This document shows, piece after piece, positions 45,101 through 54,707 of a stretch of 64,000 bases of DNA (positions are counted from its first letter, which is position 1; each line of letters starts with the position of its first letter). A program made the position numbers and the translations under genes. This DNA is from Pirellula sp. Its GTDB lineage: Bacteria; Planctomycetota; Planctomycetia; Pirellulales; Pirellulaceae. Where the stretch lies: contig JAIPFP010000001.1 of the NCBI GenBank assembly GCA_021736575.1, forward strand, positions 1-64,000, in the 5' to 3' direction. Under the pieces are notes generated by a model. That model made no database searches. It had not been told where the DNA came from and worked only from the letters and a program-made list of their open reading frames with translations.

Positions 45101-48100
45101 TGGCTTGCACCTGGCTTGTCGGATTGCGTAGACAGTGCGGTTGGGACTGGCACTGTGAGAATCAGGCCCTCGTCACATGGAACCAAAAGCCCTTTGGGAA
45201 GGATCAACGGTGGCCCACTGATGGGTTCGCCGACTTGGACACGAGCAACGATGGAACCATCGGTCATCGATAGGCGGATCAATTCCCCGTTGGTCGTTGC
45301 TAGAAGACAATCGTTTTCGACAAGGCTAGGGTTGCCAACCAACACCACTTTCTCTAAAGGTAGTGTCCAGAGTTTTTTGCCGGCGTCATTGCACCCGATT
45401 AAGCCGTCGATATCGCTCAAGGCCAACACAACGTTTCCATTGGGACTTTCCAAAACATAAGGCCCCCACGAAAACCGACCTTCGACAGGGACATTCGCGA
45501 TTCGCTTGAGTTCATTCGAATCATAGAAATCGAGTTGGTCACCCGATGCATTTGCTGACACTCCGACGACGACATCGTTGATGATAGACAAGCGTCCCTT
45601 GAGTGGCTTTTCCAACGATTGCGAAGTGATAATACGCAGTTGTTTTCCCGTTGAAAGCTTGTACATGTAGCGTTGTTGATCCGCCACGATGACCGTTTGC
45701 TTGTCCGCCATCAAAACCGGATTCAGCCATTTGGGGCGTTCCCCCGCCTGAATCGACGGTTGAAATGGAGTACCGATCATCTTGCCCTTTTCCGGATCGA
45801 TCATCGCAATTTGTGCGCTGTCGAGCGGTACGAGAATAGCACCCGAGCTGACAGCAACTGCTTCACCACTGGGAAAAGCCTCACCCAAATCCATTGCCAA
45901 AATCTTCGATGGAGAAGTCGTTCGTTTCGACGGATCGATGATCAGCAACTGATTCCCCTTCGCTTGATTCAGCAGTCCAATCCTGGAATCTTTCAACGCA
46001 AAAGGTGTCAGAAACATCGTGGATCGTTGATTTCGGCCTAGGTTTTCAACCGGGTCAAGAGGTTGTTTGTCCGAAAACGACTTGTCGTCTACCAAATAAA
46101 CGGCCCCCTGGGCGGTCACGGCAACGAAGCCCTTTTCGTCCGTCGAAAGGGAAGTAACCGGTACACCGACGTCTGATTCCCAGACAGGATCTCCGGTGCC
46201 GGGCTTCATGGCTGTCACACGTACTCCGAGATTGCCGCGAACAACTCGAGAATGAATCACATAATCATCGGCTTTGATTGGTCTATTGGTGAACTGGTCT
46301 CCGTCCTCTCGCAACCATTGCCGATTCAGCTTCTGCGAAGTAACTTGAACTTGGTAGTAAATCAATCGAGTCGAAGCAAGCCAAAGATCGTTCCCGACCA
46401 TCAGTGGCCAAGTTGTTTTCGGGCTCGTTTCGTTTTCAATCAAGCTGACAAGCTTAAAGACTTTGTTTTTTGGGTTTGTAGGTTCGACATCGAGGATCGC
46501 TATTTCACCCAGATTCGTTGCGACCGCCAATCTACGGCCATCCATTTGCGGCTCAGTCACAACATGCCCGCGAAGTGTGATCGGGTTTTGAGCTGGCTTG
46601 ATGTCGAGTCCATCATCATTCGTGCCGAAGACTCGCATCGTGCAATAGTCGGAACCATCATTCTCAAAAATGATAAGCTGGTTGAGGATCCATATAGGCG
46701 GAACAGCGATCGTCGATGGTGCGTGTCCGACATACACGACTTCTTCACATTGTCCGCTTGCGCGTGAGATCGCGTAGAGGTTGGAGTGATTGCCCAGTAC
46801 ATAACGTTTCTGTTTCGAAGTCGAACCGCCGATTCCCACATCGATCGCTTGTGGGAATTTCTTTCCCCATCTGGATTGGCCAGTGGCCGCGTCAAGGCAG
46901 AACACTTCGCCGCTGACAGTCGGAACAAAGATGACGTCCGAGTCGATCGTTGGCGAAATGAGTCGCCCGTTCATCTTCGCTTCCCAAACCAAGGAACCGT
47001 CTGCGGCTGCCAATCGTCGTAAAACACCTTGTTCGGGAACGGAGACGAGTACATCGCTATCTCCGACCGCTAACAATCGCTTGGGTTCGCCTGTCCAGTC
47101 CGTGCCGATATGTTTTCGCCAAATCACTTTTCCATTGCCGGCGTTCATCGCAACCACTGAGCCTTCGACTCTCAGATAAATCGTCGAGCCGTTTTCGCCA
47201 TCTAGCCCCGGGGCTTTTCGACCGACAAGCAGAACGCTATTGGCAGAGTCCGATGTCGCCGTCTCGTTGTTCATTTGAGGAGACTTTGGAGCCGCAACGA
47301 CTAAACTCTGTTGCAAACCTGTGGCTTGCGCAAGCAGTTCGTTGAGTTTGGCATCCGATTGAAGTTGCGGATACTTCCTAAGCAATGCTCGGCGTGATTC
47401 GTAGGTCTTTGAAACATCTTTCGCTTCGACAGCGGTCGTCATAGCCACGAGAGTCGACGCCAGATCTTCGCCGCGCAATATGTCCCGGAGCAGACGGCTC
47501 TGGTCCTCTTCGATCTTTTTGATGCGAAGTTCATTTTGGGTTCTTTCCTGCGTTCCGACGTATCGCGGGTCGCGAACCAATTCCAACTGTTGATTCATTT
47601 TTTCGATCAACGTTTTTCGATCTGCGATAGACGATGTGCTTTCGATCTTCATCACAAATTTTTCGGAAATTCGTAATAAGGTATCGGTTACATCGCCGCG
47701 TAGCTCATTCAAAGCGGATTCGCTCGCGATCGTCGGAAGTATTTCTTGGCATGCCTTGAGCGCGACCATCGGGTCGGCTGCTTTTTCGGCGTCTTGCCGG
47801 ATCTTAGCTAACCCGACCATCACTTTGGATTGGCTTACACGCGAGTCGGATGCATTGTTCTTTCCAAAATCGCCGAACGACTTCGCGGCCTTCTCATAAT
47901 CTCGTGCTTTGTAGGCATCTTCCGCTTTCGTCCAGGCTTCATCAGCGGATCCTTTGAAAAGCCATCCTAGCAGAGGAATTAAAAGGATCAGCAAAAGCGC
48001 AACGACGAACCCGTAACCAAGGATTCGATACGATTCCCATGCGCTCTTTTTCTTAACATTCGTATCGCGTACCACGCGTCGTGGCAATTCCTCCAACTCG

Positions 48101-48522
48101 CTGAACGCTTCGACTTTTCGTTTGCGACGCGATTTGCGTTTGCTTCCCACGTCGATTGCCTCGATGACCTCGACCGGCTCATCGATCACTTCTACCTCGG
48201 CAACCTCGTCCACTTGAACCATGTCATTAGGCAGTAGATCCTCAACAGAATCGTGATCGTCGGGTATTGGCTCAATCGGTCTGCCGCCGCGCAACGCAAG
48301 CGATGGGTCGGGTCTAGTCCCGGCAGTAGCCTCATTGAGTTCCGTCACAAGCTTGGTTGCTTGAAAGCGAGTCAGCTGTCCATTTTCGACCAAGAGCTTG
48401 GCAATGGCTTCAGGTGTGACACGGCCCTTCGACTGCTCCACCTGGCGATGAAGCTCTTCAATGATTTCTGGGTCGAGTAATCCTCGGCTCTCCAGAAGAG
48501 CTATAAACTGCGACGCTGCCAT
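45097..48522 (-). CDS. Membrane-anchored PQQ-like beta-propeller protein
   Basis: 1,141 residues. Residues 1-65 form a helical domain (IALLESRGLLDPEIIEEL, LLVENGQLTRFQATKLV) seen in many planctomycete kinases and membrane proteins. An acidic then a Lys/Arg-rich stretch follows, with a single membrane helix at 169-189 (YGFVVALLLILLIPLLGWL). Residues ~190-420 are helical (TPR-like). The rest is a PQQ-type beta-propeller: GSVVAMNAGNGKVIWRKHIG, LAAADGSLVWEAK, VFCLDAATGQSRWG and so on; there is no sign of the PQQ-binding dehydrogenase residues, so it is probably a scaffold like BamB. The N-terminus would be cytoplasmic. It starts 3 bp after the ExbD gene. Confidence 0.9.
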   Translation of the reverse strand: MAASQFIALLESRGLLDPEIIEELHRQVEQSKGRVTPEAIAKLLVENGQLTRFQATKLVTELNEATAGTRPDPSLALRGGRPIEPIPDDHDSVEDLLPNDMVQVDEVAEVEVIDEPVEVIEAIDVGSKRKSRRKRKVEAFSELEELPRRVVRDTNVKKKSAWESYRILGYGFVVALLLILLIPLLGWLFKGSADEAWTKAEDAYKARDYEKAAKSFGDFGKNNASDSRVSQSKVMVGLAKIRQDAEKAADPMVALKACQEILPTIASESALNELRGDVTDTLLRISEKFVMKIESTSSIADRKTLIEKMNQQLELVRDPRYVGTQERTQNELRIKKIEEDQSRLLRDILRGEDLASTLVAMTTAVEAKDVSKTYESRRALLRKYPQLQSDAKLNELLAQATGLQQSLVVAAPKSPQMNNETATSDSANSVLLVGRKAPGLDGENGSTIYLRVEGSVVAMNAGNGKVIWRKHIGTDWTGEPKRLLAVGDSDVLVSVPEQGVLRRLAAADGSLVWEAKMNGRLISPTIDSDVIFVPTVSGEVFCLDAATGQSRWGKKFPQAIDVGIGGSTSKQKRYVLGNHSNLYAISRASGQCEEVVYVGHAPSTIAVPPIWILNQLIIFENDGSDYCTMRVFGTNDDGLDIKPAQNPITLRGHVVTEPQMDGRRLAVATNLGEIAILDVEPTNPKNKVFKLVSLIENETSPKTTWPLMVGNDLWLASTRLIYYQVQVTSQKLNRQWLREDGDQFTNRPIKADDYVIHSRVVRGNLGVRVTAMKPGTGDPVWESDVGVPVTSLSTDEKGFVAVTAQGAVYLVDDKSFSDKQPLDPVENLGRNQRSTMFLTPFALKDSRIGLLNQAKGNQLLIIDPSKRTTSPSKILAMDLGEAFPSGEAVAVSSGAILVPLDSAQIAMIDPEKGKMIGTPFQPSIQAGERPKWLNPVLMADKQTVIVADQQRYMYKLSTGKQLRIITSQSLEKPLKGRLSIINDVVVGVSANASGDQLDFYDSNELKRIANVPVEGRFSWGPYVLESPNGNVVLALSDIDGLIGCNDAGKKLWTLPLEKVVLVGNPSLVENDCLLATTNGELIRLSMTDGSIVARVQVGEPISGPPLILPKGLLVPCDEGLILTVPVPTALSTQSDKPGASQ

Positions 48523-48525
48523 CGT

Positions 48526-49317
48526 TTAATCAAACTCCTCAACCACGGTCACTTGAAAACTACTAAAACCTTTGTCTCGGCCTGCATCCAATGCAGCCAC
48601 AACGGCAGCATGGATTGAATCGACGTGCGCTTCCACCGCCATCTTAAGAGCATTGTCATTTGCACCAGTGACCATCTCCTTGCGAGCGTCGTCGAGCGCG
48701 ATCAACAAATCCTGCTTGCTGCTCGCTTGCCGATCTTCGCCACCAGGCAGAATGATCGTATAAGCATTGAACTCATCGACTTGGACTCGAACGGTATCGA
48801 GAAGTTTCTCCGGTTCTTCTCGCTGAAGGGAAGATGGCTTGTCGGACAATGCAGGTGGCTCTTCAAGCACTTTTTCTTTTGAAAACGAAGCCGTAATCAT
48901 AAAAAAGATCAACAACAGAAACGTGACGTCCACCATCGGCGTCATATCCATGTCGTCCTTGGGAAGCTCCCGTTTCTGGAACGAGATCTCTTCGACGTCG
49001 TCTTCGTCCTCCTCATCCTTTTCGCCGTCATTTTCGTCTTCATTGACATTCTTGCCAACGCCGCCACGATTCAGACTATCGAGCGCGACATCCTCATTAC
49101 GCATCGGCTCATAAATTGGATCAATTATTTCGACAACCTCGACCATTTCATCCGATACGATTTCGTTTGGATCGAGCTTGGATTCTGAATCCACCGTGTT
49201 GCGAAGAGGTACTTGAATCGCTCCATCGCACGAAGGGCAGCGAATCTCACGCCCCAGCAATCTTTCGTTGACGGAATGAGTCGCAGAGCATTTCGAGCAA
49301 TGAACACGAACGGACAT
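48526..49317 (-). CDS. ExbD/TolR-type protein with N-terminal zinc ribbon
   Basis: 263 residues, twice the usual ExbD length. Residues 1-31 form a CxxC-x16-CxxC zinc ribbon (Cys7, Cys10, Cys27, Cys30), like MJ0042-type fingers. A highly acidic linker follows (GEKDEEDEDDVEE), then the ExbD membrane segment DMTPMVDVTFLLLIFFMITASF, in which Asp130 corresponds to the proton-carrying Asp of ExbD/TolR, and a periplasmic domain. Its ATG overlaps the stop of the first exbD by one base. With ExbB it should form the proton-driven motor of the operon; the cytoplasmic zinc ribbon is unusual. Confidence 0.9.
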   Translation of the reverse strand: MSVRVHCSKCSATHSVNERLLGREIRCPSCDGAIQVPLRNTVDSESKLDPNEIVSDEMVEVVEIIDPIYEPMRNEDVALDSLNRGGVGKNVNEDENDGEKDEEDEDDVEEISFQKRELPKDDMDMTPMVDVTFLLLIFFMITASFSKEKVLEEPPALSDKPSSLQREEPEKLLDTVRVQVDEFNAYTIILPGGEDRQASSKQDLLIALDDARKEMVTGANDNALKMAVEAHVDSIHAAVVAALDAGRDKGFSSFQVTVVEEFD

Positions 49318-49823
49318 CAGTTGGACTCCGAAACGGCAATATTGATCATCTTGCCCTCTTCTAGAATCTCGGAAATCGCGATTTTCACTTTCTGCATTTG
49401 GCCGGAAGTTACATTCCCCTCGGCTCGAACAAGCACTTCCGTCTTGCGCCCCGATTCCAGTTCAAGCTGCAGATACTCAGCAATTTCCGCAGCTTGCTGT
49501 TCAGGGTCATCGGAGAAAAGGGCACCATCCCCTTTGGCAACAATCGGCGTATCTCCCGAGCCTCTCATCACCAAAATGGAAACACAGTTTTTGGTCGCAA
49601 CCGAACTGCCGTTCTTGGCAGGAGGAATATCGTAGGATTTTTCGCCGGTCATCTTCGAGGTGAGGATAAAGAAGATCAACAACAAAAAAGTCATATCGAT
49701 CATTGGCGTGATGTCCATTTCGTCGTCCATAGGGGGACGATCGGGCATCTTGAGGATCTCCGGTTCACTTTCTTCGACACTACCAGTCATCGCGCTCGCA
49801 TCTCCCGAAGTCGCATTGCTCAT
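49317..49823 (-). CDS. ExbD/TolR biopolymer transport protein
   Basis: 168 residues. A ~35-residue cytoplasmic leader is followed by the membrane segment MDITPMIDMTFLLLIFFILTSKM with the essential Asp43, then a periplasmic domain (VSILVMRGSGDTPIV, LVRAEGNVTSGQMQKV) of normal ExbD size. It lies 30 bp after exbB and directly before a second, longer exbD. A pair of different ExbD proteins suggests a heteromeric motor. Confidence 0.93.
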   Translation of the reverse strand: MSNATSGDASAMTGSVEESEPEILKMPDRPPMDDEMDITPMIDMTFLLLIFFILTSKMTGEKSYDIPPAKNGSSVATKNCVSILVMRGSGDTPIVAKGDGALFSDDPEQQAAEIAEYLQLELESGRKTEVLVRAEGNVTSGQMQKVKIAISEILEEGKMINIAVSESN

Positions 49824-49853
49824 TACGAACCTGCTTGCATGTGAGGAGGAAGC

Positions 49854-50519
49854 TTAAGCGCTCTGACGCTTGTTTCGTTGTTCAATGAGAGCAAGGCCGA
49901 TTTTGTAGGACTCCAAGAATCTGGCTAATCCAGAACCGACCAGATCTTGCATATGACGAATTCGATTGTGGATGCTCGCCATCGCCATAACCAAGGGGAT
50001 CGCGATCATCAGTCCAATCGCGGTGGTTTCCAGGGCCAATCGAATGTCGCCTGCTAGCTCCGCAGGCGCCACGTTGGCAGCCGAACTGAGCTTTCCGAAC
50101 GCGGCCATCATCCCGACCACTGTTCCGAACAACCCAAGCATCGGAGCTGTCTTAATAACCGTCACAATCCAGGCGATACTGTAGTCAAGATCCGCAATGA
50201 CATCCCGCTGAAAGCGATCGAGTGTCATCTGTCGCACCTTGTTAAATCCGAAAATTTTATTCTTGCATGCGAAACTTACCATCATGGGTAATGCCCGCGT
50301 TTCGCCCTCGCAAACCTGCAAAACGGCTTCGAAATCGCCCCGTTTTAAGTCCGCTTCGATCGATTCGACAAACGCATCTTGGGCTTCTTCCGTCTTGAAG
50401 CGTTTGCGATTCACCCGCGTCATCACCAAAACAACGAAGTAAGCCCCCCAAAGGGCCACTGCCGCAAGTGCCACATACGAGCCTTTTCCAACAATATCGA
50501 ATATAGCGGTAGGGTCCAT
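49854..50519 (-). CDS. MotA/TolQ/ExbB proton channel family protein
   Basis: 221 residues with three membrane helices: YVALAAVALWGAYFVVLVM, IAWIVTVIKTAPMLGLFGTVVGMMAAF, and LALETTAIGLMIAIPLVMAMA. The GLFGTVxGMMAAF and TAIGLxIAIP motifs are those of ExbB/TolQ, including the Thr/Ser of the proton path. It forms the pentameric channel around ExbD and uses the proton gradient to move a periplasmic partner. It is the first gene of the operon; a MITE-like element lies ~170 bp upstream. No tonB or tolA gene is nearby. Confidence 0.93.
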   Translation of the reverse strand: MDPTAIFDIVGKGSYVALAAVALWGAYFVVLVMTRVNRKRFKTEEAQDAFVESIEADLKRGDFEAVLQVCEGETRALPMMVSFACKNKIFGFNKVRQMTLDRFQRDVIADLDYSIAWIVTVIKTAPMLGLFGTVVGMMAAFGKLSSAANVAPAELAGDIRLALETTAIGLMIAIPLVMAMASIHNRIRHMQDLVGSGLARFLESYKIGLALIEQRNKRQSA

Positions 50520-50685
50520 AGTCGAACGAATCCGGTGATGAGAATTTAGTTTTAGAAGTAGCTACGAGCGCCGCCACTTGCGGCCATTCATGCAGAAGAG
50601 GCGGTATCCTTAAGCATAGCTGCGACTCATCACTTTGAGGATTGGCCATCCTGAGATTTCCAACAGATTTGAACCTTTTGCCCTC

Positions 50686-50807
50686 CAATCAGTCGACAAA
50701 AGTCAAAGTAGTAGGCACATTCCATGTGCCGTCCACCTAGAATCATGGCAAAAACTTGACTGCGAACGGCACGGCGGAGCGTGCCTGCACCTTTTGTCGG
50801 CTGTGTC
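50686..50807. mobile_element. MITE-like element, copy B
   Basis: About 122 bp, in inverted orientation and with extended identity to copy A (31,845-31,973). Its right end keeps the intact terminal repeat (TTTTGTCGGCTGTGTC); its left end is degraded (CAGTCGACAAAAG). It sits in the 349-bp gap (50,520-50,868) upstream of exbB; the rest of that gap contains a two-unit 15-bp tandem repeat AGTGCCCCGATAAAA at 50,837-50,866 and no gene. Confidence 0.75.
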
Positions 50808-50868
50808 GTACTTCAATGCGACAAAATGTCGTACGTAGTGCCCCGATAAAAAGTGCCCCGATAAAAAA

Positions 50869-53316
50869 CTAGTCGATGAGCGAGGTTGCAATCCCTTGAG
50901 CGTCGATCTGCCAAGGGACCCATACAAGTGCGAGGAGCTTAATCTTGGTATCCCCCTTTCGAATCGGGATATCGATTGCTTCTAATGTCAAGTTCTCGAC
51001 CGAGAATTGGCCGGTGACCGCATCGATCTCCTCTTGACACTGACGCTCGATTTCATCTTTTGCGGCTTGTAGTTCCCCGAGCGTTTCTTGAGCCCTCATG
51101 ACGTCCCCTTGCTGAGCGGTCGCTCGGCCAAAACCGCGAACGGCCGTCGCAGCTTTGGTTACGTTTCCTTTTGTTGCGAGCTTGTTTCCGAGCAACGCGC
51201 CGAGAATACTTGTGCCAATGTTGAATATCCCTTCCATTTGCTTGGATTTCGCAGCCTCTGTTTGTTTGTCGAGCCTCTGCTGGGCGGCCAACAATCGCGT
51301 TTGAAACGTTCTTATTTTTTCGGCGTATTTTGCCTTGAGCTTGTCGATTGCGGCATCTCGAGCCTCTTTGGCGGAATGCGACAAATCGATGCGAGCATCC
51401 GTTTCGCTCATTCCCGGTGGGGTTGTCTTTTTGATCGCTTTGCAAGAATAAACGGTGCATTGGATATGTCGAAAAAAATAGTCCTTGAGCGATTTTTCCC
51501 AATTACTAAAATTCTTGGAGGAGGACAACTCCACTGGCATGTCGGCATACGTATAAGCGTCTTCAGGCTGATTGCTCAACTGCAAAACATCGGGCTCAAT
51601 GCGAGCGGATTCATCCCAAAGTGGATCGGGTACATCACCTTGGATGTTGACCATCAGTCGCACATCCTCCCAATAGTCGACGTTGGCTGGCGCTTTCACG
51701 AAATGGATACTCGCTTGCCCTAGTATCGCTGGCCGATAGATCACACGGTTCTTGGAACCGGGAATCTTGGTTGGAATCAAGAATCTCTCGGTCACATCTG
51801 CAGGCACAATCGGACGCGAACCGGACTCGGCTGATGAAGCACTACCAGACGATGTTGCAGGCAAATTCGGCGAACCCTTGTTCGATGCCAGATTCTTTTT
51901 TTCTGCCATCAACGTCGATATCTGTTCGCGGGACAATGGCCCTCGCAAAAACGACAAGGCCCATCTCGTTTGGAAAATGGTTGGCCCGTCATCATGCACG
52001 TTGTTCATTAGAAAAACGCGATTGCCGAGCGACGAAAGGGATCGCTCCATCTCCGCCCGATCGAACGCGCTTCCCTGTTGCAACGATGCCCCCTCGAGTC
52101 CGTCGAGCACCCGATCCTTGTCCCGCTGCGTTTGCAGGCGACCAAGAAACCAAGTTCCCATGTTGGACAATCCTTTGTAGTCCAAGTCGACCGGATTTTG
52201 TGTCGCAAGCACAATACCAAGACCGAAGGCTCTTGCTTGCTTGAGCAACGTCAGCATCGGCGGCTTGGATGGCGGTTTGGCGGACGGCGGGAAGTACCCG
52301 TACACTTCGTCCATGTAAAACAAAGCTCGAAGCGATCCCGTCCCCGGCTGGGCTCGCATCCACGCTAATAACTCGCCTAAAAAGATGGTCACAAAAAACA
52401 TGCGTTCCGAATCGTTTAAGTGAGCGATCGAAATGATCGACAATCGCGGCTTGCCATCGGCCGTGTACAGAAGGCTCTTGATGTCGAGCGTTTGGCCATC
52501 AAGCCAACCGGCAAAGGCGGGCGATGCGAGCAAGTTGTTTAAGCTCATCGCCAACTTGACTCGCTCCGCCGCTGGATAAAACGAGTCGAGATCAAGAATC
52601 CCAATCTTCTTCAGAGGCGGCGATTGAATCTGCCGAATGAGCTCTTCCAAACTAAGGTTGCTGCCGTTGCGCCACGCTTGGTCGAAAATATTCGAGAGCA
52701 AGATATGTTCGCGGCTTGTGAGTGGATCGGCGTCGATACCCAGTAACGTCAGCAAACCCGATGAGGCTGCTGATACTTTTTCTCGCATCGTTTCCGCGTC
52801 TTGTTGCACCGTTGGAGGTGGAGCATCGAAGCTTTTGAGAACCGTCATCGGTACGCCGATTCTACTCCCTGGCGTGAAGATGGTCATATCGACTGAATCG
52901 CGATACCGTTGGATGCGATCAGCGTTTTGATGCCAATCGTTCAGCCCTTTGCGCCAACGGTTAGCCGTTTCTTCTGCAAGCTCGTCAATCGATTTACCTT
53001 GCCGAGGCGCTTCCGAAGGCTCAATCCATTCTTTAAAGTCCGATGGTGCCAAATTTGGGAAGGCAAGCAAAAGGTTGCCTAAGTCACCTTTTGGGTCGAT
53101 GCAGATCGCAGGGATGCCGTCGATAGCCGCTTCTTCCAGCAAGCTTAAGCACAATCCAGTCTTTCCGCTTCCCGTCATCCCCACGCACAGCGCGTGCGTC
53201 ACGAGATCCTTGGAGTCGTAATTGACCAGTTCGTCGAGAAGTTTTCGGGCACCAAGATCATACTTCTTTCCGAGATAGAAACTGCCAAGCTTTTCATAGT
53301 CTTGTACGGATATCAT
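50869..53316 (-). CDS. HerA/FtsK-like ATPase (DUF87-type)
   Basis: 815 residues from ATG 53316 (MISVQDYEKLG); an in-frame ATG at 53373 would add 19. P-loop GMTGSGKTGL (around residue 47) and downstream CIDPKGDLGNLL and Walker B-like LFYMDEVYGYFPPS are typical of the HerA/VirB4/FtsK group. A mid-protein LATQNPVDLDYKGLSNMGTWFLGRLQT matches HerA-like 'ATP-binding protein' members in environmental bacteria. The C-terminal ~250 residues include a coiled coil (AAIDKLKAKYAEKIRTFQTRL) and a Gly/Ala-rich segment that may contact a membrane. It could pump or remodel DNA or act in a defence-like or envelope role; no NurA or methyltransferase is adjacent. Confidence 0.85.
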   Translation of the reverse strand: MISVQDYEKLGSFYLGKKYDLGARKLLDELVNYDSKDLVTHALCVGMTGSGKTGLCLSLLEEAAIDGIPAICIDPKGDLGNLLLAFPNLAPSDFKEWIEPSEAPRQGKSIDELAEETANRWRKGLNDWHQNADRIQRYRDSVDMTIFTPGSRIGVPMTVLKSFDAPPPTVQQDAETMREKVSAASSGLLTLLGIDADPLTSREHILLSNIFDQAWRNGSNLSLEELIRQIQSPPLKKIGILDLDSFYPAAERVKLAMSLNNLLASPAFAGWLDGQTLDIKSLLYTADGKPRLSIISIAHLNDSERMFFVTIFLGELLAWMRAQPGTGSLRALFYMDEVYGYFPPSAKPPSKPPMLTLLKQARAFGLGIVLATQNPVDLDYKGLSNMGTWFLGRLQTQRDKDRVLDGLEGASLQQGSAFDRAEMERSLSSLGNRVFLMNNVHDDGPTIFQTRWALSFLRGPLSREQISTLMAEKKNLASNKGSPNLPATSSGSASSAESGSRPIVPADVTERFLIPTKIPGSKNRVIYRPAILGQASIHFVKAPANVDYWEDVRLMVNIQGDVPDPLWDESARIEPDVLQLSNQPEDAYTYADMPVELSSSKNFSNWEKSLKDYFFRHIQCTVYSCKAIKKTTPPGMSETDARIDLSHSAKEARDAAIDKLKAKYAEKIRTFQTRLLAAQQRLDKQTEAAKSKQMEGIFNIGTSILGALLGNKLATKGNVTKAATAVRGFGRATAQQGDVMRAQETLGELQAAKDEIERQCQEEIDAVTGQFSVENLTLEAIDIPIRKGDTKIKLLALVWVPWQIDAQGIATSLID

Positions 53317-53422
53317 CAACGAGCGTCTTTCGAAATCAAGGTTAGTCTGAAACTTCTCGGCGAACGCCACCATGATCTGATGGCAACGAGCACCATTTCA
53401 TTGAGCACAAGGAACTGAAGAT

Positions 53423-54526
53423 CTATTCGTTGGCTACGTTTACGTAAACTTTCAATGCGGAGTTGTCTTCAACCAATAGCCGCATCATTTCTTTGTAACC
53501 CCCCAAACCGTCCACCGGGCTGGTCAAAATTTTTGACAAGACGTTTGGAAACATCACTTCACCCAACGCCAAATCTCGAATGCCAGATTCAAAGTGCTCT
53601 CGGTTTGCATTGACGCTACCAACCAGTAGCTTGTTGCCGAGCACCCATTCGATATTGATCTTATCCGAAGGAACGGTTGTGGTGACTTTGCCACCCGTGA
53701 TGCTTGTCCAAACCAACACTCCGTTGTGACCCAAGGATTCCATCGCGCTGAATGCAATCGCCGAAGAACCGGTTGCATCGACAATCAAATCAGCCTTGCC
53801 GACTCGCTTGGCAAGTTCCGACAGGGAGGTTTGCGATGTTGGAATATAGGTTGCTTCCATTCCCTCGACGATCGAACTCTTGAGGTGTGGGCCTGCAGCT
53901 CTCGCGAGCGTAAACACTTCGATTCCCCGAAGTCGCAGGATGAGCGTTGACAACAAACCAATTTGTCCAGCACCGAGCACAAACGCTCGTTTTGGACTCC
54001 AAACCTTCATGCGACGTTGTGCCTCGAATGCTTGTTGGATCGCTTTGGCCGCACAGCTCATCGGCTCCATGAGCACGTGTAGATTTTTGAGCCCTTTGGG
54101 GACTCTCACAACGTAGTCTTCGTGATCCACAAAGTACTCCGTCAAATAGCCGTGCAGCAAATTGATGCCGCGTTCGTAGTAAGTCTCCTCACTGGTCATG
54201 TCGTAGGTGCCGATCTTATCGTAGATCGAACCACCAGGGCGACGTACGGTTGCCGTCACGTAATCGCCCACTTTGATATTCCGAACGTTGGCCCCAACCT
54301 CTTTGACGATTCCAAACGACTCATGCCCCAAAATGAGATAGTCATCGCCCGGGGGTGGATTGCCGTAAAGTGCATCGTTGATCTCGCGGTCCGTTGCATC
54401 GACGCCGACCTTGAGAACCTTGACCAGAATTCCTTTTCCGTCCGGGATCTTACCGATCGAAGGCATAGGAATATCGCGTTCATGTACGCTGTTGGGTGTG
54501 CCAGGCCGGACTGCAATCGCTTTCAT
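53423..54526 (-). CDS. Glucose 1-dehydrogenase-like zinc-dependent dehydrogenase
   Basis: 367 residues of the medium-chain alcohol dehydrogenase family, closest in pattern to archaeal/bacterial glucose dehydrogenases: [15 protein letters not shown] at the catalytic Zn site has Asp43 where most members have Cys, as in the haloarchaeal enzyme, with His68-Glu69 in ILGHESFG. The NAD(P) Rossmann motif is [10 protein letters not shown]. The C-terminus (GDH_C) ends VYVNVANE. It would oxidise glucose or galactose to the lactone with NAD(P)+. It is a single gene between the HerA-like gene and the zinc-ribbon gene. Confidence 0.9.
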   Translation of the reverse strand: MKAIAVRPGTPNSVHERDIPMPSIGKIPDGKGILVKVLKVGVDATDREINDALYGNPPPGDDYLILGHESFGIVKEVGANVRNIKVGDYVTATVRRPGGSIYDKIGTYDMTSEETYYERGINLLHGYLTEYFVDHEDYVVRVPKGLKNLHVLMEPMSCAAKAIQQAFEAQRRMKVWSPKRAFVLGAGQIGLLSTLILRLRGIEVFTLARAAGPHLKSSIVEGMEATYIPTSQTSLSELAKRVGKADLIVDATGSSAIAFSAMESLGHNGVLVWTSITGGKVTTTVPSDKINIEWVLGNKLLVGSVNANREHFESGIRDLALGEVMFPNVLSKILTSPVDGLGGYKEMMRLLVEDNSALKVYVNVANE

Positions 54527-54639
54527 AACGTTCTGCTATCGGTTTATTGAGAATGGGGTGGGTGGAGGAAAAGACGGCTAATGGCCGAAAATTATAACGA
54601 CCCGACGACGCTTGGCCACAGACGATTGCTCAGTGCAAC

Positions 54640-54707
54640 AGTTTATTCAGGGCAGCAGTTTATTCAGGGCAGCAGTTTATTCAGGGCAGCACTTCATTCA
54701 GGGCGAT
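54640..54707 (-). repeat. 17-bp tandem repeat running into a stop codon
   Basis: Three identical units AGTTTATTCAGGGCAGC (54,640-54,690) followed by a diverged fourth (ACTTCATTCAGGGCGAT, 54,691-54,707). The fourth unit contains the stop codon and last codons of the zinc-ribbon gene, so the repeats arose by duplication of that gene's 3' end. Confidence 0.9.
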
